In this document: piece after piece, positions 36,976 to 44,766 of the stretch
Numbering within the stretch: the first letter of the stretch is position 1
Layout: each line of letters opens with the position of its first letter
NCBI GenBank assembly: GCA_031292625.1
Contig: JARLGU010000019.1
Coordinates: 248,001-312,000, forward strand
Direction: 5' to 3'
Origin: Capsulimonadaceae bacterium
GTDB lineage: Bacteria > Armatimonadota > Armatimonadia > Armatimonadales > Capsulimonadaceae
Length of the DNA stretch: 64,000 nucleotides
Notes under the pieces: generated by a model
What the model saw: the letters and a program-made list of their open reading frames with translations, nothing else
Databases searched by the model: none
What the model was told of the DNA's origin: nothing
Made by a program: the position numbers and the translations under genes

Positions 36976-37051
36976 ACGCCGTCTTACAACGCATTTCGAT
37001 CTATTGCCCAGGTTCTAAGCTGTCCTCTCTCCGGCCCGATCTGTCTTCTCG

Positions 37052-38905
37052 TCAATCCAACGTCAGTGAGTACCCGATCGTCCCGGCGGCTTGCACCGGC
37101 GATGGCGCGATGACGATCCGGAAGATTCGCGCCGGTTGGGCCAGGTGGTCGTTGTACTCGTGAATATCCACCGACCGAATCACGGAGCCTTCGTCCGGAG
37201 TGACCCGCATGCGCCGGCCCGCCGCGACGATCGCAGCCGTGGCATCGATGCGCTCGACGGGGGCATGAGTGATGATCGCAGTCTCGATCTTCCCTTCAGC
37301 GGCCGCTGTCAAGGCGTACTCATCGCGCACGGTTAGGCGACCTTCGGACCGGTACTCAATCGTGCGGATCAACTTCGCGCAACCGGCGGCTTCGGGGTAG
37401 CAGGCAGTCAGATCGACCACAAATCGGACGACGTCATCGGCCAGCGTGTGCTCGATGACCTTTGACGCATAGCGCGCCCCCTCCGGTTGCTCGATGCCGC
37501 CGACCAGCGGCACCGAATGGCCCAGCGAACGCGCGGCGATGCTCTCGTAACGTTGGGATGCCGTGAAGAACTGCCGCGTGTACTCCGGCGCGCCAATCTC
37601 ACTGACGAACGGCTGACCGTCCACGAGCACGAGATAGCTTCCACAGTCGTTGTGATTGTGCGCTTCGGCATTGTGCCCGCCCTTGGCCGCGAGTTCCCAA
37701 AGGCGGCCTTGCGGATCGGTGCGACGGGCGATCAGGGCGTCGAGATCGCGGAAATAGAACTGCGGTTGCAAATCCGGTTCTGGCGCATTGATGTCGATCG
37801 GCCAGCCGGCGATCAGCCGAGTGTAATACGCGAAGTCGGCGCGCAGCAGTGAATGCTCGACGCCGGTTGTCGCGAGGTCGCGATACCCTTTCGCGGCATG
37901 GCGGGAAAGCTCGTCGATCCCGAGGCGCTTCCCGAGGTAGGCGAGCAGCGTCGGGTCCAGCCGTCCCGTTGCGCCGCCATCGGAGAAGTTGACGAAATGG
38001 TCGGCGGATAGCGTCATCCGGATACCGAAGCGCGCGATCTCAGGAATGCGCGGATCGCCGTCGAACAGCGACAACTCCCCGCCGGTCGCCCATTCGAGCT
38101 GTTCATTGAGCCGGGCGAACCAACCAAATCCGTACCCCCAATAGCCAGGGCCTTCCGATGTGCCGCCATCGATGCCGAATCCGAGCAAAAACCGCGGGAG
38201 TCCCTGCGCGGTGAGAGCCAAGATCTTCGCGAGAACGTCGATGTCTTCCTCAACCTGCAGCGCCGAACCGGCGACACCCTGGTGGCAGACCGCATTCCAA
38301 TTCGCGGTATTCGTGCTCCATCCGCATTCGTCATGCTCATCGATAAAGCTGCGAAAGACCGTGCGCGATAGACGTTCGCGCAGCGATGCCTGCAGATCAT
38401 CGGGAAGAATCGCGCCGAACACGGTCAAGATTTCGGCGACCTGATTGGCCGTCTCGCCTGCGAACAGGTCGATCCGGTTAGGCTCCTTGCCGCTCGACGT
38501 CCTAACATGGGCTGGAAGCGACCACGATTCTTCGTCCCGGATCGTCGACAGCTTGTCGATCATCGAGCGCTTAAGCCGGCCATCCTCGTCGGGACCGGTC
38601 AGCAGCGACGCGGCGGCGCGGCCGAGACGACGCCGGCGCTCGAAGTAGGGACGTTCAAAGCGCGTCCGGTTCCCGCTGCGCGTAATCTCGGCGTAGAGCT
38701 CATCGGTAAGCGGCGGCAATGGCTCATCGGCCTCGCGCAAGGCCGCATCGCGCACGCTTGCGAAAACGGAAGCGAGCACCGGGTTCTGTATGGCGGCACG
38801 CCAAACCGGCGAACCGGCGGGCGGGAAGAGGGGCGTGCGGGATCGCCGCAGAAGAATTTCACGAATGTCCGCTTCGGTAATGCCGGACGTCAATAGATTG
38901 GTCAT
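37052..38905 (-). CDS. Heparinase II/III-like protein
   Basis: 617-aa protein with the alpha/alpha-toroid plus beta-sandwich layout of heparinase II/III and alginate-lyase-type polysaccharide lyases. NTANWNAVCHQG and GPGYWGYGFGWF (holding the usual Tyr) lie in the toroid; GGHNAEAHNHNDCGSYLV is the beta-sandwich signature with its His residues. No signal peptide is visible, so it may act in the cytoplasm on imported oligosaccharides. ATG 38905 is chosen; the longer frame begins with TTG 38968. It is divergent from the Gfo/Idh operon and faces the dispersed repeat at its 3' end. Confidence 0.88.
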   Translation of the reverse strand: MTNLLTSGITEADIREILLRRSRTPLFPPAGSPVWRAAIQNPVLASVFASVRDAALREADEPLPPLTDELYAEITRSGNRTRFERPYFERRRRLGRAAASLLTGPDEDGRLKRSMIDKLSTIRDEESWSLPAHVRTSSGKEPNRIDLFAGETANQVAEILTVFGAILPDDLQASLRERLSRTVFRSFIDEHDECGWSTNTANWNAVCHQGVAGSALQVEEDIDVLAKILALTAQGLPRFLLGFGIDGGTSEGPGYWGYGFGWFARLNEQLEWATGGELSLFDGDPRIPEIARFGIRMTLSADHFVNFSDGGATGRLDPTLLAYLGKRLGIDELSRHAAKGYRDLATTGVEHSLLRADFAYYTRLIAGWPIDINAPEPDLQPQFYFRDLDALIARRTDPQGRLWELAAKGGHNAEAHNHNDCGSYLVLVDGQPFVSEIGAPEYTRQFFTASQRYESIAARSLGHSVPLVGGIEQPEGARYASKVIEHTLADDVVRFVVDLTACYPEAAGCAKLIRTIEYRSEGRLTVRDEYALTAAAEGKIETAIITHAPVERIDATAAIVAAGRRMRVTPDEGSVIRSVDIHEYNDHLAQPARIFRIVIAPSPVQAAGTIGYSLTLD

Positions 38906-38970
38906 AATCAAACTGTGTGGAAAAGAGTCGCCGCGCGCCGTCACTCGTCTGATGACCGGGCATGACAACG

Positions 38971-39000
38971 ATTATGCGACTGCCACACGACAATTGTCAA
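38971..39000 (-). promoter_or_regulatory. Promoter of the heparinase-like gene with overlapping palindrome
   Basis: On the minus strand TTGACA (39000-38995), 18 nt, then CATAAT (38976-38971). The palindrome GACAATTGTC (38989-38998) overlaps the -35 hexamer and could be an operator for the divergent pair of operons. Confidence 0.55.
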
Positions 39001-39053
39001 CACGAAAGACGAAACACGACCCGCGCCAAGGCCGTTTTCGACGGACATACCAC

Positions 39054-40070
39054 ATGATTAAGATTGGCCTCCTCGGCTGCGGAGTCGTTGCAAGTTACGG
39101 GCACCTGCCGGCCATCGTCAACGTTCCCGGCCTATCCCTTACCGCAGTCTACGACCCGAACGCCGAGCGCGCTCGGCAAGCCGCCGAAAAGTTCGGCGCC
39201 GCGCAATGGTTCACGAACCCGGACGCATTTTTCGCATCGGGCATAGACGCCATATCCGTAACCTCCGCCGCGCCGTTTCACAAGGAAAACATTCTTGACG
39301 CCGCCCGCTACGGCAAACACGCTATTTGCGAGAAGCCGCTTGCGTTGGAAGACAGCGACGCTCGCGAGATGATCGAAGCGATGCGAAGCGCCGGGCTGAT
39401 GCTGTTTACGGGCTTTTGCTACCGATTCAGCCCAAGTGCGCTCAAGATCAAGGAGCTTATCGCCGCAGGCGCGATCGGCGCTCCAAAATCACTCCGCCTA
39501 ATCTACGACTGGGATTGCCACGGCAAATACGAGCGGGACCAACCGGGACCGCTCAAAATAAACGAACGGCGCGCCGGACGGATGTACGAAGGCGGACCGA
39601 TGATCGACTGCGGCACGCATCAAATCGACCTCGCGCGTTGGTGGATGGGCGACGTGGTTCAGTCGACCGGGATCGGAGCATGGGTCGACAATTACGAAGC
39701 GCCCGACCACATTTACATGCACATGGACCACGCCTGCGGAGCGCACACGCTCGTCGAGATCAGCTACTCGCACGGCTACACGGCCAAGGAACCGCGTTCC
39801 GAGTTCGTTTACGAAATCGTCGGCGCCGATGGCGTCATCCGCTACGACCGCAATGCCCAGTCGTTCGATATTCGGACGGCGGCAGGGACGCAAACGCTCG
39901 AATGGCATCACGAAAAGAACTTCGAGGAGATGTACCGCGCGTTCGCCCATGCGCTGGAAACCGGCGATCCCGGGCACCTGCCCAGCGGCGAAGACGGTCT
40001 CCTCGCGACCGTCCTCGCGCGCCGCGGCACGCAGGAGGCCATCGAGCGCCGGCCGCCGCACAAGGGGTAA
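39054..40070 (+). CDS. Gfo/Idh/MocA family oxidoreductase
   Basis: 338-aa NAD(P)-dependent dehydrogenase acting on a sugar or inositol-like substrate. The Rossmann start is IGLLGCGVVASYGHLPAI, the catalytic-type motif is CEKPLA, and GGPMIDCGTHQIDLARWW carries the Asp and His of the substrate site. ATG 39054 matches the family start. It is the first of three tightly spaced genes (sirtuin 17 bp later, SnoaL-like 2 bp after that) and is divergent from the heparinase-like gene, suggesting a role in uronic-sugar breakdown. Confidence 0.93.
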   Translation: MIKIGLLGCGVVASYGHLPAIVNVPGLSLTAVYDPNAERARQAAEKFGAAQWFTNPDAFFASGIDAISVTSAAPFHKENILDAARYGKHAICEKPLALEDSDAREMIEAMRSAGLMLFTGFCYRFSPSALKIKELIAAGAIGAPKSLRLIYDWDCHGKYERDQPGPLKINERRAGRMYEGGPMIDCGTHQIDLARWWMGDVVQSTGIGAWVDNYEAPDHIYMHMDHACGAHTLVEISYSHGYTAKEPRSEFVYEIVGADGVIRYDRNAQSFDIRTAAGTQTLEWHHEKNFEEMYRAFAHALETGDPGHLPSGEDGLLATVLARRGTQEAIERRPPHKG

Positions 40071-40087
40071 GCAAGAGGCTCGATCAA

Positions 40088-40798
40088 ATGAAAATACTCG
40101 TCTTTACCGGCGCGGGGATATCGCGCGAGAGCGGGTTGAAGACGTTTCGCGATTCGGATGGCCTCTGGGAGGGGCATCGCATCGAAGATGTCTGCACCGT
40201 GGAAGCGTGGGCCACGCAGCCGGCCAAAGTTCTCGACTTCTACAACGCACGGCGTCGCGAGGTGAGAAACGCGCAGCCAAACGAAGCCCACCACGCAATC
40301 GCCCGCCTGGAAGGCGCGGGGCTTGATGTCGTCGTCGTAACGCAAAACGTCGATGACCTGCACGAGCGCGCGGGATCGTCGCGCGTCGTCCACCTGCACG
40401 GCGAGATCACTAAGATGCGCCCGGACGATATCAACGACCTTGTCGAATGCCCTGGCGACATCAAGATCGGCGATGTGGACGAGCGCGGGCGCCAATACAG
40501 GCCGCACGTCGTATTCTTCGGCGAAGGCGTCTGGAACATGCACGTCGCGATGCGAGCGCAGACCGAAGCCGATGTATTGCTCGTCGCCGGCAGCACGCTC
40601 GCCGTCTACCCGGCGGCGTCCGTCGCCGACGAATGCCCCGCTAGCAACGTCTGGATCGTGGATCCCCAGTTCCCGGACAATGCGCGCCTCCTGCGACGAT
40701 GGGCGAGGGGCGATGTCGAGTTTATTCCCAAGCGCGCCACGGAAGGGGTTCCCGAGGCTGTCCGAGCAATCGTCGCGCTCGCAGCTGAGGATCAGTGA
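40088..40798 (+). CDS. Sirtuin (Sir2-type NAD-dependent deacylase), zinc-less subclass
   Basis: 236-aa sirtuin, removing acyl groups from lysines with NAD. The NAD site is TGAGISRESGLKTFRDSDGLW, with TQNVDDLHERAG and the catalytic-His motif HLHGEI. Classical sirtuins have two Cys pairs binding zinc; here only one Cys (ECPGD) is present between HGEI and VVFFGE, and the segment DIKIGDVDERGRQYRPHVVF resembles the zinc-less bacterial subclass. AGAGG lies 9 nt before ATG 40088. Its operon partners suggest control of, or coupling to, the neighbouring dehydrogenase. Confidence 0.92.
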   Translation: MKILVFTGAGISRESGLKTFRDSDGLWEGHRIEDVCTVEAWATQPAKVLDFYNARRREVRNAQPNEAHHAIARLEGAGLDVVVVTQNVDDLHERAGSSRVVHLHGEITKMRPDDINDLVECPGDIKIGDVDERGRQYRPHVVFFGEGVWNMHVAMRAQTEADVLLVAGSTLAVYPAASVADECPASNVWIVDPQFPDNARLLRRWARGDVEFIPKRATEGVPEAVRAIVALAAEDQ

Positions 40799-40800
40799 CA

Positions 40801-41190
40801 ATGCTTATCAACGACGGTCATCACGAAATCGTCGAGATGGAGCGCGCTGCTCTCGATCGATGGTGCAAGGGGGATCCGTCCGGCTTTCTGGAGATTTGCG
40901 CGCCCGATGTCGTCTATTTCGATCCGTTCCTCGATGCCCGTATCGACGGCCTCGATGCACTGAGTAGCTACTACGACAGTCTCCGAGGGAAAATATGCGC
41001 TCCGCGTTACGAAATAATCGCCCCGCGCGTCCAACAAATCAGCGATGCGGCAATTCTCACCTTTCGCTTCGTTTCGTACAACGATGAGGGCGAGCCGTGC
41101 CGCTGGAACTGCACGGAAGTCTACGATTACACGTCGGGGCAGTGGCGAATCGTGCAGACTCACTGGTCGCTGACCGGCGGCGGATTGTAG
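40801..41190 (+). CDS. SnoaL-like / NTF2-fold protein
   Basis: 129-aa small cone-fold protein. The start LINDGHHEIVEMERAALDRW, the acidic pocket motif DVVYFDPFLDARIDGLDAL and the ending WRIVQTHWSLTGG fit the SnoaL-like/DUF4440 group, which includes isomerases, hydrolases and proteins of unknown use. GCTGAGGA precedes ATG 40801; GTG 40795 would overlap the sirtuin stop. It ends the Gfo/Idh-sirtuin operon. Confidence 0.82.
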   Translation: MLINDGHHEIVEMERAALDRWCKGDPSGFLEICAPDVVYFDPFLDARIDGLDALSSYYDSLRGKICAPRYEIIAPRVQQISDAAILTFRFVSYNDEGEPCRWNCTEVYDYTSGQWRIVQTHWSLTGGGL

Positions 41191-41439
41191 CTGGAGGCGC
41201 CGCAAACCAATCCGCCGAATCGCGGAAAGAGAGTACCGGGAATACGGGTATACTCTGCTTATCGACGAAGCGCCTCGTTGGTACAGCTCCCCTGCTGTTA
41301 TTGCGCGTTGACGCGCAACCCCGCTTGGAGATCGTTCTCCCCCTGAATGTTCGTTCGCAACAGCGTTGTTAATCTCGCAGCATTGCGCATGTATTTTTGA
41401 CATGACGTTATATGCGCTGGCCGCAGACAGGACTACGCG

Positions 41440-42579
41440 ATGAAGGAACGTTCCGAAATACGCAATCAATTGAAAGCGATCCGCACCCGTGTTGGCTTGA
41501 GCCAACAGGAGCTCGCCGACGCCGCCGGGGTCGCACGGCAAACGATCAGCGGAGTCGAAGCCGGAACATACGCCGTTTCGGTCGCAGTCGGCCTGCGGAT
41601 TAGCAAGGCGCTGGGCTGTCCGGTCGAAGAGCTATTTTGGCTCGATGACGATGTCCCCTTGATACACGCGAATGCCGTCTCAGGAAGCGTCTGGAACGCC
41701 AGCGGGACGCGCGCGGCCGTTTACCAGGTCGGAAGCCAGTGGATCGCGCATCCACTGAGCGGTGCGTCAGCCTTTCGCACCGAAATGATCCCCGCCGACG
41801 GTATTGTCGACGAAGCGCCCTTTGGCGCCTCTGTCGCGGTCCGTCCGCTCGACGATGCCCGGTCGCTCAGTCAGGGCGTCGCCATCGCGGGATGCACCCC
41901 GGCCCTTTCGCTCTGGGCGCGTTCGGCGCAGCGCTGGTATCCCGGCCTTCGGGTTCATTGGTTTCACGCCAATAGCATGGATGCGCTTGGCATGCTCAGC
42001 CGCGGGGAAGTTCATGCGGCGGGCCTTCACCTGTACGACAAAGTTTCCCGCAGCTACAATTTGCCATTCGTGCGCCAGACCCTTCCCGGCCGGCCCGTCG
42101 TTCTGGTGAACCTTGGTACATGGGAGGAAGGCTTCGTCACCGCGCCGGGAAACCCCAAGCGGATCACATGCGCATCCGATTTGACGCGCGGAGATGTCGC
42201 AATCGCCAACCGCGAGCTTGGAGCGGGCTCCCGACTTCTGCTCGACGACCTCGTCGCCGACTGCGGCGCGAGCGCCGGCGATGTTCAGGGCTACGACCGG
42301 GTCGAGCGCAGTCACTTTAATGCGGCCCTTGCGGTGCAGTCGGGGACGGCAGACGCCTGCGTCGGGATCGCCTCGGTTGCGGCGGCGCATGGTCTTCATT
42401 TCGAGCCGCTGCGGCAGGTGCGGTACGATTTGGCGATCCTCAAAGACTCGCTGACTCACGAACCTGTCCGCCAGCTAATCAGCACGTTAGATCATCGGTG
42501 GATCCGCACGCAGCTGGAAGTCGCCGGCGGCTACGATACGTCCCGGACGGGCGAGGAGGTTGGATCAAGCGGCCTTTAA
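41440..42579 (+). CDS. XRE-type HTH regulator fused to a periplasmic-binding-like domain
   Basis: 379-aa one-component regulator. Residues about 5-65 are an XRE helix-turn-helix (IRTRVGLSQQELADAAGVAR, QTISGVEAG). Residues about 85-360 form a PBP-like sensing domain of the type fused to MoeA or to HTH domains (VAIAGCTPALSLW, GMLSRGEVHAAGLHLYD, RELGAGSRLLLDDL). Such domains are thought to bind molybdate- or cofactor-related ligands, but the ligand is unknown here and no molybdenum gene is nearby. The 249-bp region before it has TTGACA at 41397 without a matching -10. Confidence 0.88.
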   Translation: MKERSEIRNQLKAIRTRVGLSQQELADAAGVARQTISGVEAGTYAVSVAVGLRISKALGCPVEELFWLDDDVPLIHANAVSGSVWNASGTRAAVYQVGSQWIAHPLSGASAFRTEMIPADGIVDEAPFGASVAVRPLDDARSLSQGVAIAGCTPALSLWARSAQRWYPGLRVHWFHANSMDALGMLSRGEVHAAGLHLYDKVSRSYNLPFVRQTLPGRPVVLVNLGTWEEGFVTAPGNPKRITCASDLTRGDVAIANRELGAGSRLLLDDLVADCGASAGDVQGYDRVERSHFNAALAVQSGTADACVGIASVAAAHGLHFEPLRQVRYDLAILKDSLTHEPVRQLISTLDHRWIRTQLEVAGGYDTSRTGEEVGSSGL

Positions 42580-42595
42580 GCGGCCGCTCCAGACA

Positions 42596-42686
42596 GGCTT
42601 AGACGAAGCACGCGTACGATGGCGAACGTTCGGTTCGGATAAGACACGCAAACGACTGGGTATTAGCCCCAGCGGCTTAGACGAAG
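42596..42686. repeat. 13-nt direct repeat in a pseudopilin leader
   Basis: GGCTTAGACGAAG occurs at 42596-42608 and again at 42674-42686, 78 bp apart, the second overlapping the ribosome site of the next gene. A small hairpin (CTGGG / CCCAG) lies just before the second copy. Confidence 0.4.
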
Positions 42687-42695
42687 GGAACCACC

Positions 42696-43526
42696 ATGAA
42701 CACAGAACGCCGTTTCGCCTTTACGCTCATTGAGCTACTTGTTGTGATCGCCATAATATCGATTCTTGCGGCGATATTATTTCCGGTATTCGCAAGCGCC
42801 CGGGAAAAGGCACGGCAATCGACGTGCACCAGCAACCTGAAGCAGATCGGCGTCGCACTCGCGATGTATCGTTCCGACTATGATATGATCAACTGCCGCT
42901 ACCGATTTTGCGATACGAGCGACGGCAGCAGCGACACCGGCGCCGTCGTAGGCAGCCTGCCTCCGGGCGATGTCGTCAACGGGGGAGTGGACCTATTCTG
43001 CTCCAATCTCGCAAATCCAAACACCTACACAGGGCCCGCCGAAGTCTGGTGGGCGCCGTTCGACAACTCGCAGGCTCCCATAGTTGGACAATCAAAGAGC
43101 CCGACGACTAATATCAGCAAGGGCCCACCGGCCAATTCGAGCGGCTTCTTAATGCCATACGTCAAAAGCACGGGGATTTTCAAATGCCCGTCTTCCGATC
43201 CCAATCTGCAATGTGGCTACGCGATGAGCTATATCTTCAACGGCCCAATGGGTACCGCGGACAATCAGGTCTCCAGTCCTGGCGCATTCGTCGTGTGGGA
43301 TCACGCCAATACACCGGGATGCGCGGACACAAGCGGATCGGGCAAGGAGGACGCTGCGGGGAACGCAAACGAACGCGGAATGTTTCCCGTCGCTCAGGAC
43401 ACGACGTCTGTTCATTACCCCATCCGGCACACGGGCGGCTTTTCGGGCCTTTGTTACGATGGAAGCGTCAAATGGCATAGCCCGGCGACGCTGACGAGCC
43501 AGAACTTCAGCATGGACGGATCATAA
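42696..43526 (+). CDS. DUF1559 pseudopilin-like protein
   Basis: 276-aa member of the same family as the genes at 104, 58743 and 62202. It has the [20 protein letters not shown] leader, [13 protein letters not shown], and the C-terminal signature [16 protein letters not shown] (H-x9-DG). Unlike the other three it is not next to an obvious secreted enzyme; the gene before it is the XRE regulator and the one after is a CDGSH protein on the other strand. AAGGGA precedes ATG 42696. Confidence 0.92.
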   Translation: MNTERRFAFTLIELLVVIAIISILAAILFPVFASAREKARQSTCTSNLKQIGVALAMYRSDYDMINCRYRFCDTSDGSSDTGAVVGSLPPGDVVNGGVDLFCSNLANPNTYTGPAEVWWAPFDNSQAPIVGQSKSPTTNISKGPPANSSGFLMPYVKSTGIFKCPSSDPNLQCGYAMSYIFNGPMGTADNQVSSPGAFVVWDHANTPGCADTSGSGKEDAAGNANERGMFPVAQDTTSVHYPIRHTGGFSGLCYDGSVKWHSPATLTSQNFSMDGS

Positions 43527-43745
43527 CGTCAAGACTATCGCTTAATCAGAGAAGATGAGGAGTAAGATGCCCTCTTATGACCGGGCTGGCCATCCTTCTT
43601 TAGCCGCTTAACACCCAGCCTGGTGGCAAGCCGCACGCAAAGCGGTTGAAAAAGCCTAGCGGCCACGGAAGAGTTCCTAAGCCCTGACCAATTTCATTCG
43701 CTTAACGCACAGCAAGCGAATGTCCAAAACCTGTTAGCTCAAGTT
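43527..43745 (+). ncRNA. Structured 3' region / candidate small RNA
   Basis: About 220 nt between the pseudopilin stop and a strong terminator. It contains a perfect 9-bp hairpin (CATTCGCTT / AAGCGAATG, 43695-43722), further GC-rich pairings around 43618-43670, and a 14-codon frame (MPSYDRAGHPSLAA, 43567-43611) after a good GAGGAG site. It could be a 3'-UTR-derived small RNA or a leaderless attenuator; no known family is recognised. Confidence 0.3.
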
Positions 43746-43784
43746 GCCCTCGCCGGAGATTGCTCGCCGGCGGGGGCATTTTTT
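43746..43784 (+). terminator. Strong intrinsic terminator
   Basis: GCCCTCGCCGG pairs with CCGGCGGGGGC (one G-T) across a 10-nt loop and is followed by ATTTTTT. It ends plus-strand transcription 220 nt after the pseudopilin gene and before the convergent CDGSH gene. Confidence 0.8.
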
Positions 43785-43815
43785 GCACCGGAGATGCACG
43801 CCGACCGAGGTCGTG

Positions 43816-44019
43816 TTACGCCGCTTCGACTGCGGTATCAAATTCGACGCTTTTGTGCGTGCCGTCGCAGAAAGGCTTGTCCTTTGATGCGCCGCACCTG
43901 CAAAGAAAAACGGTCTTCTTCTCCGTCGTAATCGTCTCGCCATCCTTATCCTTGACTTCAAAGACGCCGGAAACCTTGTACGGTCCCTTCGGCAACGTTT
44001 CAATCGTCGTATCGGGCAT
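43816..44019 (-). CDS. CDGSH iron-sulfur protein
   Basis: 67-aa protein with a CDGSH-type [2Fe-2S] site. The motif C40-R-C42 ... S45 ... P49-F-C51-D-G-T-H55 supplies the three Cys and one His ligands. Such small proteins carry or sense redox state and labile clusters; the partner is unknown. AAGGAAGG precedes the ATG at 44019. It is divergent from the ECF sigma gene. Confidence 0.93.
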   Translation of the reverse strand: MPDTTIETLPKGPYKVSGVFEVKDKDGETITTEKKTVFLCRCGASKDKPFCDGTHKSVEFDTAVEAA

Positions 44020-44208
44020 GATAACATCCTTCCTTGCGGCAAGGGGCTCAAAGAATCCGCGCTTGCCGCGCTCGATACGCTAATGCTTTGCGGCACGGAG
44101 AAGTTCCACGCGCGCCTCAGATCTCAGGGCTGTATCCCGTTCCCCGCGCTCGCGAAAATATCTTGCCGCGCAGCCAACAAAACGCGCGTCAGCAGATACT
44201 ATCACTGT

Positions 44209-44766
44209 GTGGATGCCCCATTAACGACATGCCTGGATAAACCTGCCGCCACAAACGCGGTTTCCGCTCGTTGCCAAAGGCTATATGCCGAGCACGGAGA
44301 GCGCATCTACCGGTACTGCTACCGCCTCACGGGACGAGCGTCGGACGCGGAAGATCTCACTCAAGAGGTATTTGTCGCCGCCTACCAAGGCTGGGACCGG
44401 TTCGAGCAGCGCTCATCGGTGCTTACCTGGCTCTACAAGATTGCGCTTTACCGCTGGCGACGCGCTCTAACACAAGTTCGAGCCGCGCAATCCAGCATCG
44501 CCGAAGACGCCAAAGACGTCTCCGGCGACCCCGAACGTTTGAGCGTACAGCGGATATTGCTCGATAACGCGCTCGCCCAACTCCCCGACGATCTGCTGGA
44601 TGCGTTCGTGCTTGTCAAAGCGGAAGGGCTGAAGTATCGCGAGGCGGCGATCGCATTGGACATCCCGCAAGGGACCGTCCAATGGCGCGTTTCCGAAGCC
44701 GTTCACCGCCTGCGCGCTCTGCTCAGCGATCCGGTTGCAGAAGGGATGCCTGGCGATGAATTGTAA
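44209..44766 (+). CDS. ECF-type RNA polymerase sigma factor
   Basis: 185-aa extracytoplasmic-function sigma factor. Region 2 is LYAEHGERIYRYCYRLTGRA, then DAEDLTQEVFVAAYQGWDRF; region 4 has LPDDLLDAFVLVKAEGLKYR and the helix-turn-helix IPQGTVQWRVSEAVHRLR. I place the start at GTG 44209, since the open frame reaching ATG 44083 adds 42 unlikely residues and TACTAT ends 6 nt before this GTG, as for other leaderless starts here. Its anti-sigma factor overlaps its 3' end by 11 bp. Confidence 0.88.
   Translation: MDAPLTTCLDKPAATNAVSARCQRLYAEHGERIYRYCYRLTGRASDAEDLTQEVFVAAYQGWDRFEQRSSVLTWLYKIALYRWRRALTQVRAAQSSIAEDAKDVSGDPERLSVQRILLDNALAQLPDDLLDAFVLVKAEGLKYREAAIALDIPQGTVQWRVSEAVHRLRALLSDPVAEGMPGDEL

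Noticed and set aside
38906-38968. TTG-initiated N-terminal extension of the heparinase-like protein
   Set aside because: It begins almost at the -10 element and adds 21 residues without similarity; ATG 38905 is a better start.
41397-41402. TTGACA as -35 for the XRE regulator
   Set aside because: No -10-like hexamer occurs 15-19 nt downstream.
43610-43690. Cyclic-di-GMP (GEMM) riboswitch-like sequence ACGCAAAGC with nearby GCCTA
   Set aside because: The local word resembles part of the GEMM consensus, but the paired regions and the order of the other conserved segments do not fit, and it lies downstream of a gene, not in a leader.
44083-44208. 42-residue N-terminal extension of the ECF sigma factor
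   Set aside because: Residues have no sigma-factor character, there is no ribosome site at 44083, and a -10-like hexamer sits just before GTG 44209.
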